From Phaeodactylibacter xiamenensis (GTDB lineage: Bacteria > Bacteroidota > Bacteroidia > Chitinophagales > Saprospiraceae), in NCBI RefSeq assembly GCF_000759025.1, contig NZ_JPOS01000020.1:154883-218882 (forward strand): DNA of 64,000 nucleotides, in the 5' to 3' direction. A program made the position numbers and the translations under genes. The notes below the pieces were generated by a model. That model saw nothing but the letters and a program-made list of their open reading frames with translations, was not told the origin of the DNA and made no database searches. This document shows, piece after piece, positions 1-8,026 of the stretch (its first letter is position 1; each line of letters starts with the position of its first letter).

Positions 1-285
1 GGCATTCACCGTCCCACCGGCAGGAACGTCCACATCCAGGGTATCTGTTTGGTAACCGATGTAGGAAATCTGTAGTTGCTGTTTGCCGGCCGGCAGGTTG
101 GGCAGGCGGTATTCGCCGGTGAGTTCGGTAATCGTGCCCCGGCCGTTGCTCATGGCCACAACTGTAGCCCCGGGCAGTGCCTCGCCGGTGGCAGCATCTG
201 TGATGATACCGAAAGCGGTACCGGTCTGTGCACTCAGGGTGGCGCTTGCTAATAGTAGTATGATTATTTGGAATAGGTACTTCAT
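1..285 (-). CDS. TonB-dependent receptor, N-terminal part (cut by window edge)
   Basis: The first 95 codons of a minus-strand gene that runs off the left edge. It starts with a clear signal peptide (MKYLFQIIILLLASATLSAQ), followed from about residue 24 by a carboxypeptidase-D-like regulatory domain with the typical pattern GIITDAATGEALPGATV, then YRLPNLPAGKQQLQISYIGYQT. In Bacteroidota this domain heads SusC/RagA-type or FecA-like outer-membrane TonB-dependent transporters; the plug and barrel would lie outside the window. The ATG is only 3 bases after the stop of the 37-residue peptide gene, so the two are very likely co-transcribed. The hybrid regulator lies directly upstream on the same strand, which suggests it controls uptake through this receptor. 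The domain also occurs in other surface proteins, so the receptor identity is inferred. Confidence 0.7.
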   Translation of the reverse strand, partial: MKYLFQIIILLLASATLSAQTGTAFGIITDAATGEALPGATVVAMSNGRGTITELTGEYRLPNLPAGKQQLQISYIGYQTDTLDVDVPAGGTVNA

Positions 286-288
286 TGC

Positions 289-402
289 TTACAAAGCATT
301 TAGGATCAGTAATGCGGCAGCCAGGATTATTAGTGTGACGAGTACTTCGACTACGGCATTAAATCTCAATTTTTCATCCAGGTCGTTTTTATCTGAGCTC
401 AT
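289..402 (-). CDS. 37-residue single-pass membrane peptide
   Basis: A short open frame with its own strong Shine-Dalgarno sequence (GGGAGAAGG directly before ATG, unusual for this phylum). The product has a charged N-terminus (MSSDKNDLDEKLRF) and one hydrophobic stretch (about residues 17-37, NAVVEVLVTLIILAAALLIL), so it is probably an inner-membrane peptide with the N-terminus in the cytoplasm. It stops 3 bases before the TonB receptor start, and a TAnnTTTG element lies 25-32 bases upstream of its ATG. I do not recognise a family. It could assist TonB energisation or be a small regulator; nothing in the sequence decides this. Confidence 0.6.
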   Translation of the reverse strand: MSSDKNDLDEKLRFNAVVEVLVTLIILAAALLILNAL

Positions 403-426
403 CCTTCTCCCGTTTTTGAGTTAATG

Positions 427-434
427 CAAATGTA
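427..434 (-). promoter_or_regulatory. Candidate -7 promoter element for peptide/TonB receptor operon
   Basis: Minus strand reads TACATTTG, a full match to the Bacteroidota -7 consensus TAnnTTTG, with a T-rich -33-like stretch (ATTTTCC) about 17 bases upstream. It gives a short leader of about 18 bases containing the GGGAGAAGG ribosome site. It indicates that the peptide and receptor can be transcribed independently of the regulator gene upstream. Confidence 0.5.
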
Positions 435-530
435 TGTCCGGCAGCTACAGGAAAATGGCACTGAGGTTACAGGGAAGGGGGAATACGTTGCTTGTGTGCG
501 TAAAAGCGTTACAAAAGGCAGGTAATGGGG

Positions 531-3500
531 TTACTTCCCGGCTTGTTTGGCGTACTGAGAGGGGCTGAGGCCGTACTGTTTCTTAAAGCTTTTGCCAAAA
601 TAGGCAGGATCCTGAAATCCGACGCGGTAGGCGACTTCGCTCACATTGACTTTGTTCTGAGCAAGCAGTTGGGCGGCATGTTTCAACCGGATGTTGCGGA
701 TAAAGGTACTCGGAGATACATCGAGCAGCCCCTTCAGCTTGCGGTAGAGGTGTACCCGGCTCAGGTTGACGGCCTCGGCTAATGCTTCCACGCTCCAGTC
801 CGGGTCATCAAGGTGGGCTTCCACGGCAGCCTGCACCCGTTGGAGCAGCTCCTCGTCGTAGCTGCTGAGCTGCAGCGCTTCGGTTTGTAAATCCGGCCCG
901 TGGCTGTAGCGTCGCCTCAGAAGGTCGCGCATTTTGAGCCGGTTTTGGATGCGGCTGCGCAGTTCCCTCATGATGAACGGCTTGGCCAGGTAATCATCGG
1001 CACCGGTTTCCAGGGCGTGTACACGATCGGTATCTTCTCCCTTTGCGGTAAGCAGCAGGATAGGGATGTGGCAGTATTCGGGATCGGTTTTCAGCGCCCG
1101 GCACATCTCTATACCGTCCATTTCGGGCATCATGATGTCAGAAAGGATGAAATCAGGGGTGTGGGTACGGGCTTTTTCTAAACCGCTGCGCCCGTTTTTG
1201 GCAGTCGTGATTTTGTAAGCTCCCGAAAGGTTGTCCCGCAGGTAACGGCGCAGGTCGGGGTCGTCTTCCACAATGAGAAGGTGAAGCTTGCTGCTGCTGT
1301 TGGTGTTTTCCGGAGCGGCATTGGGCTCGTCTACGCTGAGTTGGTACTCCACCGGCAGCGGCTTCACGAAAGCGGATGCTACGTTTTCGTCCGACTGCCC
1401 TACGGGCTTAAGCGGGAGAAGCAGGGTAAAAGTCGTACCTGAATCCGGCTGGCTTTGGAGCCTGATGGAGCCGCCCATGGCCTCTACCAGGGACTTGGTT
1501 AGCGATAAGCCAATACCGGTGCCTTTGGTCTGTTCGCTTTTGTAGAAGCGTTCGAAGACTTTTTCGCGCACTTCCGGAGCAATGCCCTGACCCGTATCGG
1601 CAACGGTCAGTTGAACCTTGCCGTTATCTGGTTTTTGCGACAGTGCCACCCGCACCTGCCCGCCCGGCTTATTGAATTTGATGGCATTGGAGATGAGGTT
1701 ATAAATGATTTTTTCGAGCTTGTCTTTGTCGGCTTCGTACCAGGCCTCCGGCAGTTCATCTGCAAAATAGAGCTCAAGCTGATGCTTGGCGGCCTGCCCC
1801 CGAAAGGTATCGCAGATGTGTTTGGTCATTTGCCCAAGCGGGACAGGCTCTTTTCGCAGCCCTACTTTGCCGGTCTCCAAGGCGTTGATATCCAGCACCT
1901 GATTGACCAGCAGGAGCAGGCGGCGGGCATTGAAGTGCATAAGGTTTAATTGCCGCCCCAGCCAGTCTTCAGCCTTGTGTTGTTCCAGCACCTGCTCAAG
2001 GGGGTCGATAATAAGCGTAAGAGGAGTCCGGAATTCGTGAGAGACATCGGTAAAGGACTGTAGCTTGAGCTGATGGACTTCCTCCAGCTTTTCTTTTTCC
2101 AGTTCCTTAATGCGGATCTCGTTTCGAAGTCGGGCACTGCGCAGGCTGAGGTAGCGGAGCAGGTAGATGCCCAGCAGAATGACCAGGCTGTACAGTAGTA
2201 TAGCCCACCAGGTGCGCCAGGGCGGAGCTTCCACGGTGATCTTCAGTTGAGTGGGCTCCGGGTTCCATAGCCCATCGTTGTTGGCCCCTTTGAGCAGGAA
2301 GGTGTAGGTGCCTTCCTTGAGGTTGGTGTAGGTGGCCGACCGTTGGCTACCGACCTCGTTCCAATCGTCTTCCAGCCCTTCCAGCTTGTATTGGTAACGG
2401 TTCTGCTCCGGGCGCAAAAAGTTGAGGGCTGTAAATTCGAGGGTAATGATGGACTGAAAATAGCGCAGCTGTAGTTCATCAGTTTGAAGCATACTGACGT
2501 TCAGTAAGCGGGTATCATCGCCCGGAGTTACATCTTTATTGAACAGCTTGAGTGCCGTCAGGTATACTGGTGGGACATAGGTGTTGTCGGCCAGCGAGGC
2601 GGGGTCGAAAGTGACAAACCCGTTGCTGCCGCCAAAAAAGAGCTGCCCGTTGGTAGCGGTGAAAAAGGCACCCTCGTTAAGCTCTTCGAGTGGGAAGCCG
2701 TTGGTGTAGCTGTAATTTCTGAAGCGCTGGTTTTCATTTTCCCAGCGGCTAATACCATTGATGGTGCTGGCCCAGATTTGCCCCTGCTGGTCCTGCAATA
2801 GTCCCAGTACCGTATTGTTTTGCAAGCCATTCCGGGTATCGAAGGTTTGAAACTGCTGGCGTTGCCGGTCAAAGCGGCAGATGCCTCCCCCTTTGGTGGC
2901 TACCCAGATTTGCCCCTGCTGGTCTTCCAGCACATGAGTGACATCATTGCGCGGCAGGCTGTTAGGGTCTCCGGGGAGGTGCTCAAAAGTAGTGATGCGG
3001 CCGGTTTGTTCATTAAACAGGACCAGGCCACGGCCAAAAGTGGACAGCCAGAGGTTGCCCAGCTGATCGGCATGGATGGCTTTAACGTTTACATTCAGCA
3101 GGTGCTGATGCAATGCTTTACGCATGGGATAATCTACGTACTGTCCGGACTGTGGGTCAAACTTATGCAGCCCGCCGTGTTTATCCGTACCAATCCAAAG
3201 ATAGGTGCCCGCCGGAGCAATGGCATTTACAATGGCATCGGAAAGTGCAGGGAGTTGTGAGGTTTCGGCACCAAAGTGAGGGGTAAACCGGTTGGTTTTA
3301 GCATCATAGGCATGGAGCCCGCCTTTAAAGGTGCCCACCCATAGCTGCCCGTCCGGAGCGGCATAGAGGGATTTGATTGTCATGCTCCTGAGCTCATGCC
3401 CGGATTGGCCCCGCAGCCGACGGAACCGCCGGGTTTGAGGGTCAAAGAGGTTGAGGCCGCCTCTTTCTGTGGCTACATAGTATTTGCCGTCTGTGGCTTC

Positions 3501-4628
3501 GGCAAAAGCACTGACGACATTGAAGCTCAGGCTGTAATCCAATTCCGGCAGATGGGTATAATGCTGAAAACGCTGATTGTCCGGATCGAAATAGTCTACT
3601 CCGCCAAAGTAGGTACCCACCCAAATCGCTCCTTTCCGGTCTTGCAGCAGGGCACGTACGGAGCCGTGGCTCAGCCCACTGCTGGAGCGGCTGTCCTGTA
3701 AAATTTTTTGTAAAGACAGCGTCCGGGTGTCCAGGATGTTGAGCCCCTGGAAGGTACCAATCCACAGCTTTTGATCGGGGGTGACTTCGAGGCAGCGCAC
3801 AAAGGCATTGGAGAGGCGTACTTCTGATTCCGGGCGGTCATCGTAGTGGGTCGTCAGTTGGCCCTTCTGATCATAGGCGCATACTCCCCCGCCGTAGGTG
3901 GCCACCCAAAGTTTGCCGTCGGGGGCCTGTATGATATCCTCCACCCGCTCGTTACTGATTTGGTGGGCTGGTCTTTGGGCATTTGGAGTATAAGTAATGA
4001 TGGTTTGCTGATCTGGCAGCTGACAGAATAAACCGCTGGTTGTTCCCACCCATAACCTGTCCTCCCCGTCGGTGAAGATTTTGGTGACGTAGCGTTCACC
4101 CACCGCTTTTACCAGAGGGGTATTGGGCTGCTCAAAGGCATCCGTTACCGGATTATAATGGAAGAGGCCATCATTCGTCCCGGCCCAGAGCTGATGTTGA
4201 GGGTCAATCCAGAGGCAGCGGGTCTCCTGCTGAGGGAGATTGGGGATCGTGTAGTTCCGGAACCCCGACTGATTGATCAAGTACCGGCTTACCCCACCTT
4301 GAGTGGCGATCCAGATATTACCAAGAGAGTCGCCGGTGATGTCATTGATGACGTTGTTTGCCAGGGAAGTGCTGTCGGCGGGCCGCCGGCGGAATACCTC
4401 GAAAGCATACCCGTCAAAACGGTTGAGCCCGTCCCGGGTGCCCAGCCAGAGGAAGCCATAGTTGTCCTGGTAGGCCGAAAGGACCGTGCTCTGCGATAAC
4501 CCTTCGCCTACACCATAGTTGATAAACCTGGGGCCCCCCAACTGGGCGGAAGCCTTGTTGCTAAGCCCGGCCATGGCAGCCAGACAAATGGCAGTGTACA
4601 GCAATACCGGCAGGTCCCTAATCATCAT
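531..4628 (-). CDS. Hybrid two-component system regulator (sensor kinase-receiver-AraC)
   Basis: A single polypeptide of about 1365 residues holding a whole two-component pathway. After a signal peptide (MMIRDLPVLLYTAICLAAMA) come many two-bladed propeller repeats (reg_prop; motifs such as LWLGTRDGLNRFDG and IWVGTYFGGVDYFDP) to about residue 700, a Y_Y_Y domain (about 726-796), a membrane helix (about 803-826), HisKA (SHEFRTPL, about 863), HATPase (DTGQGIA; GTGIGLSLTKSL), a receiver with the phospho-acceptor in SDIMMPEMDG (about 1164) and a C-terminal AraC-type HTH (about 1276-1365). The family senses a ligand in the periplasm, often an oligosaccharide, and activates SusC/SusD-type genes; the TonB receptor follows downstream. 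An upstream in-frame ATG at 4709 exists, but only the start at 4628 gives an N-terminal signal peptide and has AGGAAGG before it. Confidence 0.92.
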   Translation of the reverse strand: MMIRDLPVLLYTAICLAAMAGLSNKASAQLGGPRFINYGVGEGLSQSTVLSAYQDNYGFLWLGTRDGLNRFDGYAFEVFRRRPADSTSLANNVINDITGDSLGNIWIATQGGVSRYLINQSGFRNYTIPNLPQQETRCLWIDPQHQLWAGTNDGLFHYNPVTDAFEQPNTPLVKAVGERYVTKIFTDGEDRLWVGTTSGLFCQLPDQQTIITYTPNAQRPAHQISNERVEDIIQAPDGKLWVATYGGGVCAYDQKGQLTTHYDDRPESEVRLSNAFVRCLEVTPDQKLWIGTFQGLNILDTRTLSLQKILQDSRSSSGLSHGSVRALLQDRKGAIWVGTYFGGVDYFDPDNQRFQHYTHLPELDYSLSFNVVSAFAEATDGKYYVATERGGLNLFDPQTRRFRRLRGQSGHELRSMTIKSLYAAPDGQLWVGTFKGGLHAYDAKTNRFTPHFGAETSQLPALSDAIVNAIAPAGTYLWIGTDKHGGLHKFDPQSGQYVDYPMRKALHQHLLNVNVKAIHADQLGNLWLSTFGRGLVLFNEQTGRITTFEHLPGDPNSLPRNDVTHVLEDQQGQIWVATKGGGICRFDRQRQQFQTFDTRNGLQNNTVLGLLQDQQGQIWASTINGISRWENENQRFRNYSYTNGFPLEELNEGAFFTATNGQLFFGGSNGFVTFDPASLADNTYVPPVYLTALKLFNKDVTPGDDTRLLNVSMLQTDELQLRYFQSIITLEFTALNFLRPEQNRYQYKLEGLEDDWNEVGSQRSATYTNLKEGTYTFLLKGANNDGLWNPEPTQLKITVEAPPWRTWWAILLYSLVILLGIYLLRYLSLRSARLRNEIRIKELEKEKLEEVHQLKLQSFTDVSHEFRTPLTLIIDPLEQVLEQHKAEDWLGRQLNLMHFNARRLLLLVNQVLDINALETGKVGLRKEPVPLGQMTKHICDTFRGQAAKHQLELYFADELPEAWYEADKDKLEKIIYNLISNAIKFNKPGGQVRVALSQKPDNGKVQLTVADTGQGIAPEVREKVFERFYKSEQTKGTGIGLSLTKSLVEAMGGSIRLQSQPDSGTTFTLLLPLKPVGQSDENVASAFVKPLPVEYQLSVDEPNAAPENTNSSSKLHLLIVEDDPDLRRYLRDNLSGAYKITTAKNGRSGLEKARTHTPDFILSDIMMPEMDGIEMCRALKTDPEYCHIPILLLTAKGEDTDRVHALETGADDYLAKPFIMRELRSRIQNRLKMRDLLRRRYSHGPDLQTEALQLSSYDEELLQRVQAAVEAHLDDPDWSVEALAEAVNLSRVHLYRKLKGLLDVSPSTFIRNIRLKHAAQLLAQNKVNVSEVAYRVGFQDPAYFGKSFKKQYGLSPSQYAKQAGK

Positions 4629-4664
4629 ATTGGCTTTACCTTCCTGAGGGCTACTCGAAAAATG

Positions 4665-4761
4665 AAATGCACAACTGGTTTTGTTCCAACGTCGTATAAA
4701 ACCAACCAAAGGGCGGGTTTTGAAAGATGTTGGAGCAAAAGCTTTAAAAAGTTGTGCATTT
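4665..4761. repeat. 97-bp nested imperfect palindrome before the regulator gene
   Basis: Three nested pairs of inverted arms: AAATGCACAACT (4665-4676) with AGTTGTGCATTT (4750-4761), perfect; TTTTGTTCCAAC (4679-4690) with GTTGGAGCAAAA (4729-4740), 11 of 12; and AAAACC (4698-4703) with GGTTTT (4716-4721). It lies 37-133 bases upstream of the chosen start of the hybrid regulator. It may be a regulatory or RNA structure in the leader, or a small MITE-like element. No target-site duplication was recognised. Confidence 0.6.
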
Positions 4762-4836
4762 TATTTTTGCCCCACTACTAATTTAACCATTTTCATGATA
4801 AAGAGGACTGTTGTCCGGGGGTGTAATGCCATAGGC

Positions 4837-5346
4837 TCAGGCACTCCCAAACGCCCGCTTCCACCCAAACCGGATGACCAGTAGCAGGCCAACAAAGAAA
4901 AAGATAACATACTCAAAGCGCAGGTACGAAAATACAATAATCCGCATCCGGTCTATGAACCACATGATGATGAGCGTGGAGGCGATGATCATCACCAGCC
5001 CGCCCAGCTTGTCGAAGCCCGGGATGTAGTCGAGGTTGACGTTGCGCCGGATGATAAGCAGGGTGACGACCATGGAAATAATGGGCAGGACCTGCACAAA
5101 TACATCCGCGTCCCAAATGCTGCGCCGCTCAAACAGAAACTGATAGACCGAGACGGTGATGGAAAAAATCCCCGGCACACAAATGAAGTAAATCAGCGTG
5201 GAGTAAAGGTATTTCCACGGTGCTTCGTGGCCTTTGTCCTGTCCCGTCAGCCCGGCCACAAAGGCCATGACCGGTATGATGGACAGGTAAACCAGTACAT
5301 AGGTCGGATCGTTGGTCAGTACGTCAAAAAATTCTCTTAGTGTCAT
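4837..5346 (-). CDS. Multi-pass membrane protein of unknown function
   Basis: A 169-residue protein with about five hydrophobic segments (near residues 15-35, 45-70, 83-100, 115-132 and 143-160) and no catalytic motif I can name. It begins MTLREFFDVLTNDPTYVLVYLS and ends with a basic tail (RFGWKRAFGSA). It follows the PurA-like gene by 31 bases on the same strand and so probably shares its transcript; a weak -7-like TATCTTTA at 5370-5377 could add a separate start. It may be a membrane partner of the vWA/PurA-like module, but many small Bacteroidota membrane proteins look like this. Confidence 0.75.
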   Translation of the reverse strand: MTLREFFDVLTNDPTYVLVYLSIIPVMAFVAGLTGQDKGHEAPWKYLYSTLIYFICVPGIFSITVSVYQFLFERRSIWDADVFVQVLPIISMVVTLLIIRRNVNLDYIPGFDKLGGLVMIIASTLIIMWFIDRMRIIVFSYLRFEYVIFFFVGLLLVIRFGWKRAFGSA

Positions 5347-5377
5347 AGGTTGCGGATTATGGTCCGCGTAAAGATAA

Positions 5378-6553
5378 CTATTTGCCTATGGCCTTTGCCG
5401 TAAAAGTAGCGCCTTTGACCTGCTGCCCGTCATCGGAGTAGCTCTGGTAAACTATGCCGGTAATGCCTGGGAGGAGGCGGGCGATTAAGTCCGGTGTCTG
5501 ATAAGTATGCCGTTTGCCGCCAAGGGTAGCCTGCAGGGGCCCTTGCAACTGGTCGAGGCAGGTGAGGAACAGGTGCCGTTTTTGCCCGGCGGAGTAGTTG
5601 GCCTCAGACTGCAGGGCATAGCGCAAGAGGTCCACATCCAGCGTGCCGTAGCGCAGCTGGCCCTGCCACTCGTTTTCCTGATTGGTCTCTTTGGGGTTGA
5701 GAACCAGGTCCGCAGGAATGCCTTCATTGCTCAGAAAACCATTGCCATGCCGGGTCTGGTAAGCCCGGGTGATGCAAAACACTTCCGGCTCTGGCAGCCC
5801 GTTACGCCTAATAATGGCCTGTGCATTGCGGGAGGTGGTGTGCGCCCGGGTAACATTCGGAAAAAAACCGTGCTCCATGTCCAGCAGAATACCCTGACTG
5901 CCCTCAAAAATAAAATTGGCTCCTTCGTACCGCTCAAAAAACCGGGATTCTGAGGTGAGGTGGATACGCTTAAGCACGGCCGGCAACTGTTCCTGCCACG
6001 CCATGACCTCCTCTTTCCAGTTTTCTGCCGCCAACAGCCCATTGGCTTTGCGCACGTAGTACTGCTCAATGGCTTTAAGTTTTTGCTGCACGACTGCCGG
6101 GAATGCAAGGTCCTGCGCAAAGAGCCGGCAGGGCGTTTCCGAATGCCGCGCAATGGTAGCCCCAAAGCCCACTCCGCAACTGCCATGTCGCTGACTGCGC
6201 TCCAGCAGCTGATTGTATGCGATATCGTAAGGCGTGGTGACCGGGCACAGCGTATCCACAAAAATACGGGGCAGATAGCCCAGCTTCGATAGCGACTGAT
6301 GCTCGTTCAGCAGAGCCGGAGGCGAAAAGGTGCAGTACCGGCTCCAAAAGGTGGGCGCACCCTGAAAAGTGCCCGCGCCAATGCCCGAAAATACATGCCG
6401 CTCCCCTTTGGGGCCTACTACCGTGTGCCCTGCCTGATGGCCGCCCGAGAAGCGCACCACAACGGGGTGCGCCGCCCGGCGGCTCAGATAATCGGTGGCC
6501 AGGCCCTTGCCTTCGTCGCCGTAGCCCAGCCCAATGACAATCTGTGTGCTCAT
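5378..6553 (-). CDS. Divergent adenylosuccinate synthetase-like enzyme
   Basis: A 391-residue PurA-family protein, shorter than canonical PurA (about 430). PurA couples GTP hydrolysis to joining aspartate and IMP. Conserved here are the phosphate loop GDEGKG near the N-terminus, GGHQAGHT (canonical GGHNAGHT) with the catalytic His, and FEGSQGILLDMEHG (canonical FEGAQG.LLDIDHG). Altered are the arginine-rich loop that binds aspartate (WQGQLRYGTLD instead of TTGRRRRTGWLD), the base-reading KLDVLD (LTCLDQLQG here) and the C-terminal GPDR region (SYSDDGQQ). This suggests a changed substrate or nucleotide rather than housekeeping purine synthesis. Its ATG overlaps the stop of the vWA gene (ATGA), which implies translational coupling and a shared task. 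Confidence 0.8.
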   Translation of the reverse strand: MSTQIVIGLGYGDEGKGLATDYLSRRAAHPVVVRFSGGHQAGHTVVGPKGERHVFSGIGAGTFQGAPTFWSRYCTFSPPALLNEHQSLSKLGYLPRIFVDTLCPVTTPYDIAYNQLLERSQRHGSCGVGFGATIARHSETPCRLFAQDLAFPAVVQQKLKAIEQYYVRKANGLLAAENWKEEVMAWQEQLPAVLKRIHLTSESRFFERYEGANFIFEGSQGILLDMEHGFFPNVTRAHTTSRNAQAIIRRNGLPEPEVFCITRAYQTRHGNGFLSNEGIPADLVLNPKETNQENEWQGQLRYGTLDVDLLRYALQSEANYSAGQKRHLFLTCLDQLQGPLQATLGGKRHTYQTPDLIARLLPGITGIVYQSYSDDGQQVKGATFTAKAIGK

Positions 6554-7481
6554 AATGGAAGGATTGTAGTGTTAGAAGAGCGCTTGTTCCAGCCTGTACC
6601 CGGAGCTAACGCCTGAGATACCTGTTGTGCGGCGGCTGGCTCGAAGCCCGCCATCGTTTGCTCAAATGGGTGCCTACTGATTATAGCTACTGTGGCGGCG
6701 ATGAGCTCGGCCAGAGCATTGTGGTCATTCAGTATCAGGGCGCGCTCCCCCAGCAGGCTTTTCCAGAAGCCGATCACTTCGGGGTGATTGCGGTAGCTGG
6801 TTTCGTTGATGTGAATGTGGAAAACATGATACATTCGTTGGGCTTCCCGCAACAGCGTAGACGCATCGAGCGTATGCTGGGGGCAGTATCCCATGATGCG
6901 CTGTACCTGCTCAGGCGAGAGCCGTTCCCAGCTGGCTTCGTCCCCTACAGTAAAGAGGAAACCTTTCTGCCCCCGCTTTTCAAAGCAGTCGATGGAGGTA
7001 TGCCGGCCCGCCAGTAGCCAGGCGAGGAGGTAGGACTCCTGAATTTGGCCGCCCCCGCCGCCTTCCAGCCAAAGTTTGGACAGCCCGTCGCTCAGCTCAT
7101 CCGCTCCTGCCTCAAACTGCCCGGCCTGCAGAGGAGCCTGATCAGAGAGGTGGTCGCCAATGGCAGAGAACATAATATGTGGGCTCTTAACGCCGTGGGC
7201 AATTAGCGTATTCATAAGCGCGCCCAGTTTGTAACGCACGAGCTGCTCCGGTATACGGCCATACGGCCCATCGAGCCCGTCACATCGAGGAAAACACCAA
7301 TGGCTAAGGAATTAGGGTGCCGTTGCGAATCCCGGCTTTCCCGGACGCGAATCCCGTAGGGGTTCACAGCGGCATTCATCCGCCGGTGGCGGTTGGCCTG
7401 AAAAATATCGTTTCTTGACTTGTTGGCATAACTTGCCCGGAGATGCTGGTAGGCATCACTCGACCATCTTGCGTAACCCAT
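6550..7481 (-). pseudogene. von Willebrand factor A domain protein, frame broken by 8-bp duplication
   Basis: Two overlapping frames encode the two halves of one vWA protein. The first (7481 to 7212) holds the N-terminus and metal-ion-dependent adhesion site GVFLDVTGSMGR (Asp66, Thr68, Ser70). The second carries on with RYKLGALMNTLIAHG, FSAIGD, the EGGGGGQIQESYLLA motif and FLFTVGDE. Removing one of two adjacent 8-bp copies (7253-7268) joins them into 307 residues reading DVTGSMGRIPEQLVRYKLG, with every motif in the expected order. Proteins of this type bind a divalent metal and mediate protein-protein contacts. The stop overlaps the PurA-like start. As read, the gene yields a truncated 89-residue product unless slippage occurs, so it is either a recent loss, a phase-variable gene or a population variant. 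Confidence 0.8.
7253..7268 (-). repeat. 8-bp tandem duplication causing the vWA frameshift
   Basis: Plus strand reads ATACGGCC twice in direct contact (7253-7260 and 7261-7268; GGCCGTAT on the coding strand). Eight bases is not a multiple of three, so the second copy shifts the vWA reading frame just after the metal site. One copy restores the full protein. Confidence 0.9.
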
Positions 7482-8026
7482 CTTGTTTAAATTTTAGGAT
7501 TTGAGAATAAAAAATCCCCGGGGGCAATAGCCTGCCTGGCTTTTACAAGGTAGTCTGACCTCAGTAAAAACAAGCTTAGTTTTGTTTGTAAACTATCTAT
7601 CGCACTACAAGTTTACGCACTCTTAGTTTAAAAGTAAAACTAAGGGGTGAAAAAAATAAAAAACCAGGGCCAGCACAAAGCCGGCCCCGGTCAGGGAATG
7701 GGGAATCAATCGGTTTTTAGGATACTTTAAGGGTTATCAGCCTCTGGTATTTGGTCAAAGGCATTGATGACGGCATCAAGTCAAACAGATGCCACATGCA
7801 GGCTTCCATTCAAAAGCGTGCAGGTATTCCGGATTAAGACTGTTTTTTTGGGAGATTAAAATTTTACTAGGGGAAGCGTTGTTGCTGTAGATAACAGACG
7901 GGAACATTAACCCATTAGAGCGTTTAGATATTGCATGTTAGCTGTTAAAAGTTGAGCTTATGCACAGATTTAACAGTAGTTAGTAAAATTTACCTATTTT
8001 CATCACCAAACAACACCAACTCCACT
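7482..8026. other. Intergenic region between divergent vWA and SPOR genes
   Basis: 545 bases without a convincing gene. It holds the AAACT/AGTTT half-site cluster (7575-7644) and the leaders of both neighbours. No full TAnnTTTG promoter element was seen; a T-rich stretch TACCTATTTTC lies close before the SPOR gene. Confidence 0.6.
7575..7644. promoter_or_regulatory. Cluster of CTTAGTTT / GTAAACT inverted half-sites (candidate operator)
   Basis: CTTAGTTTT (7575-7583) recurs as CTTAGTTTA (7622-7630) and inverted as AAAACTAAG (7636-7644); between them GTAAACT (7588-7594) is inverted as AGTTTAC (7610-7616). Five related half-sites in 70 bp, about 95 bases upstream of the vWA start, look like a repressor or activator binding region for the minus-strand module. 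No cognate regulator is encoded next to it. Confidence 0.4.

Noticed and set aside
5378..6553. Housekeeping adenylosuccinate synthetase
   Set aside because: Length and several binding motifs differ strongly from canonical PurA, so the standard reaction is not assumed.
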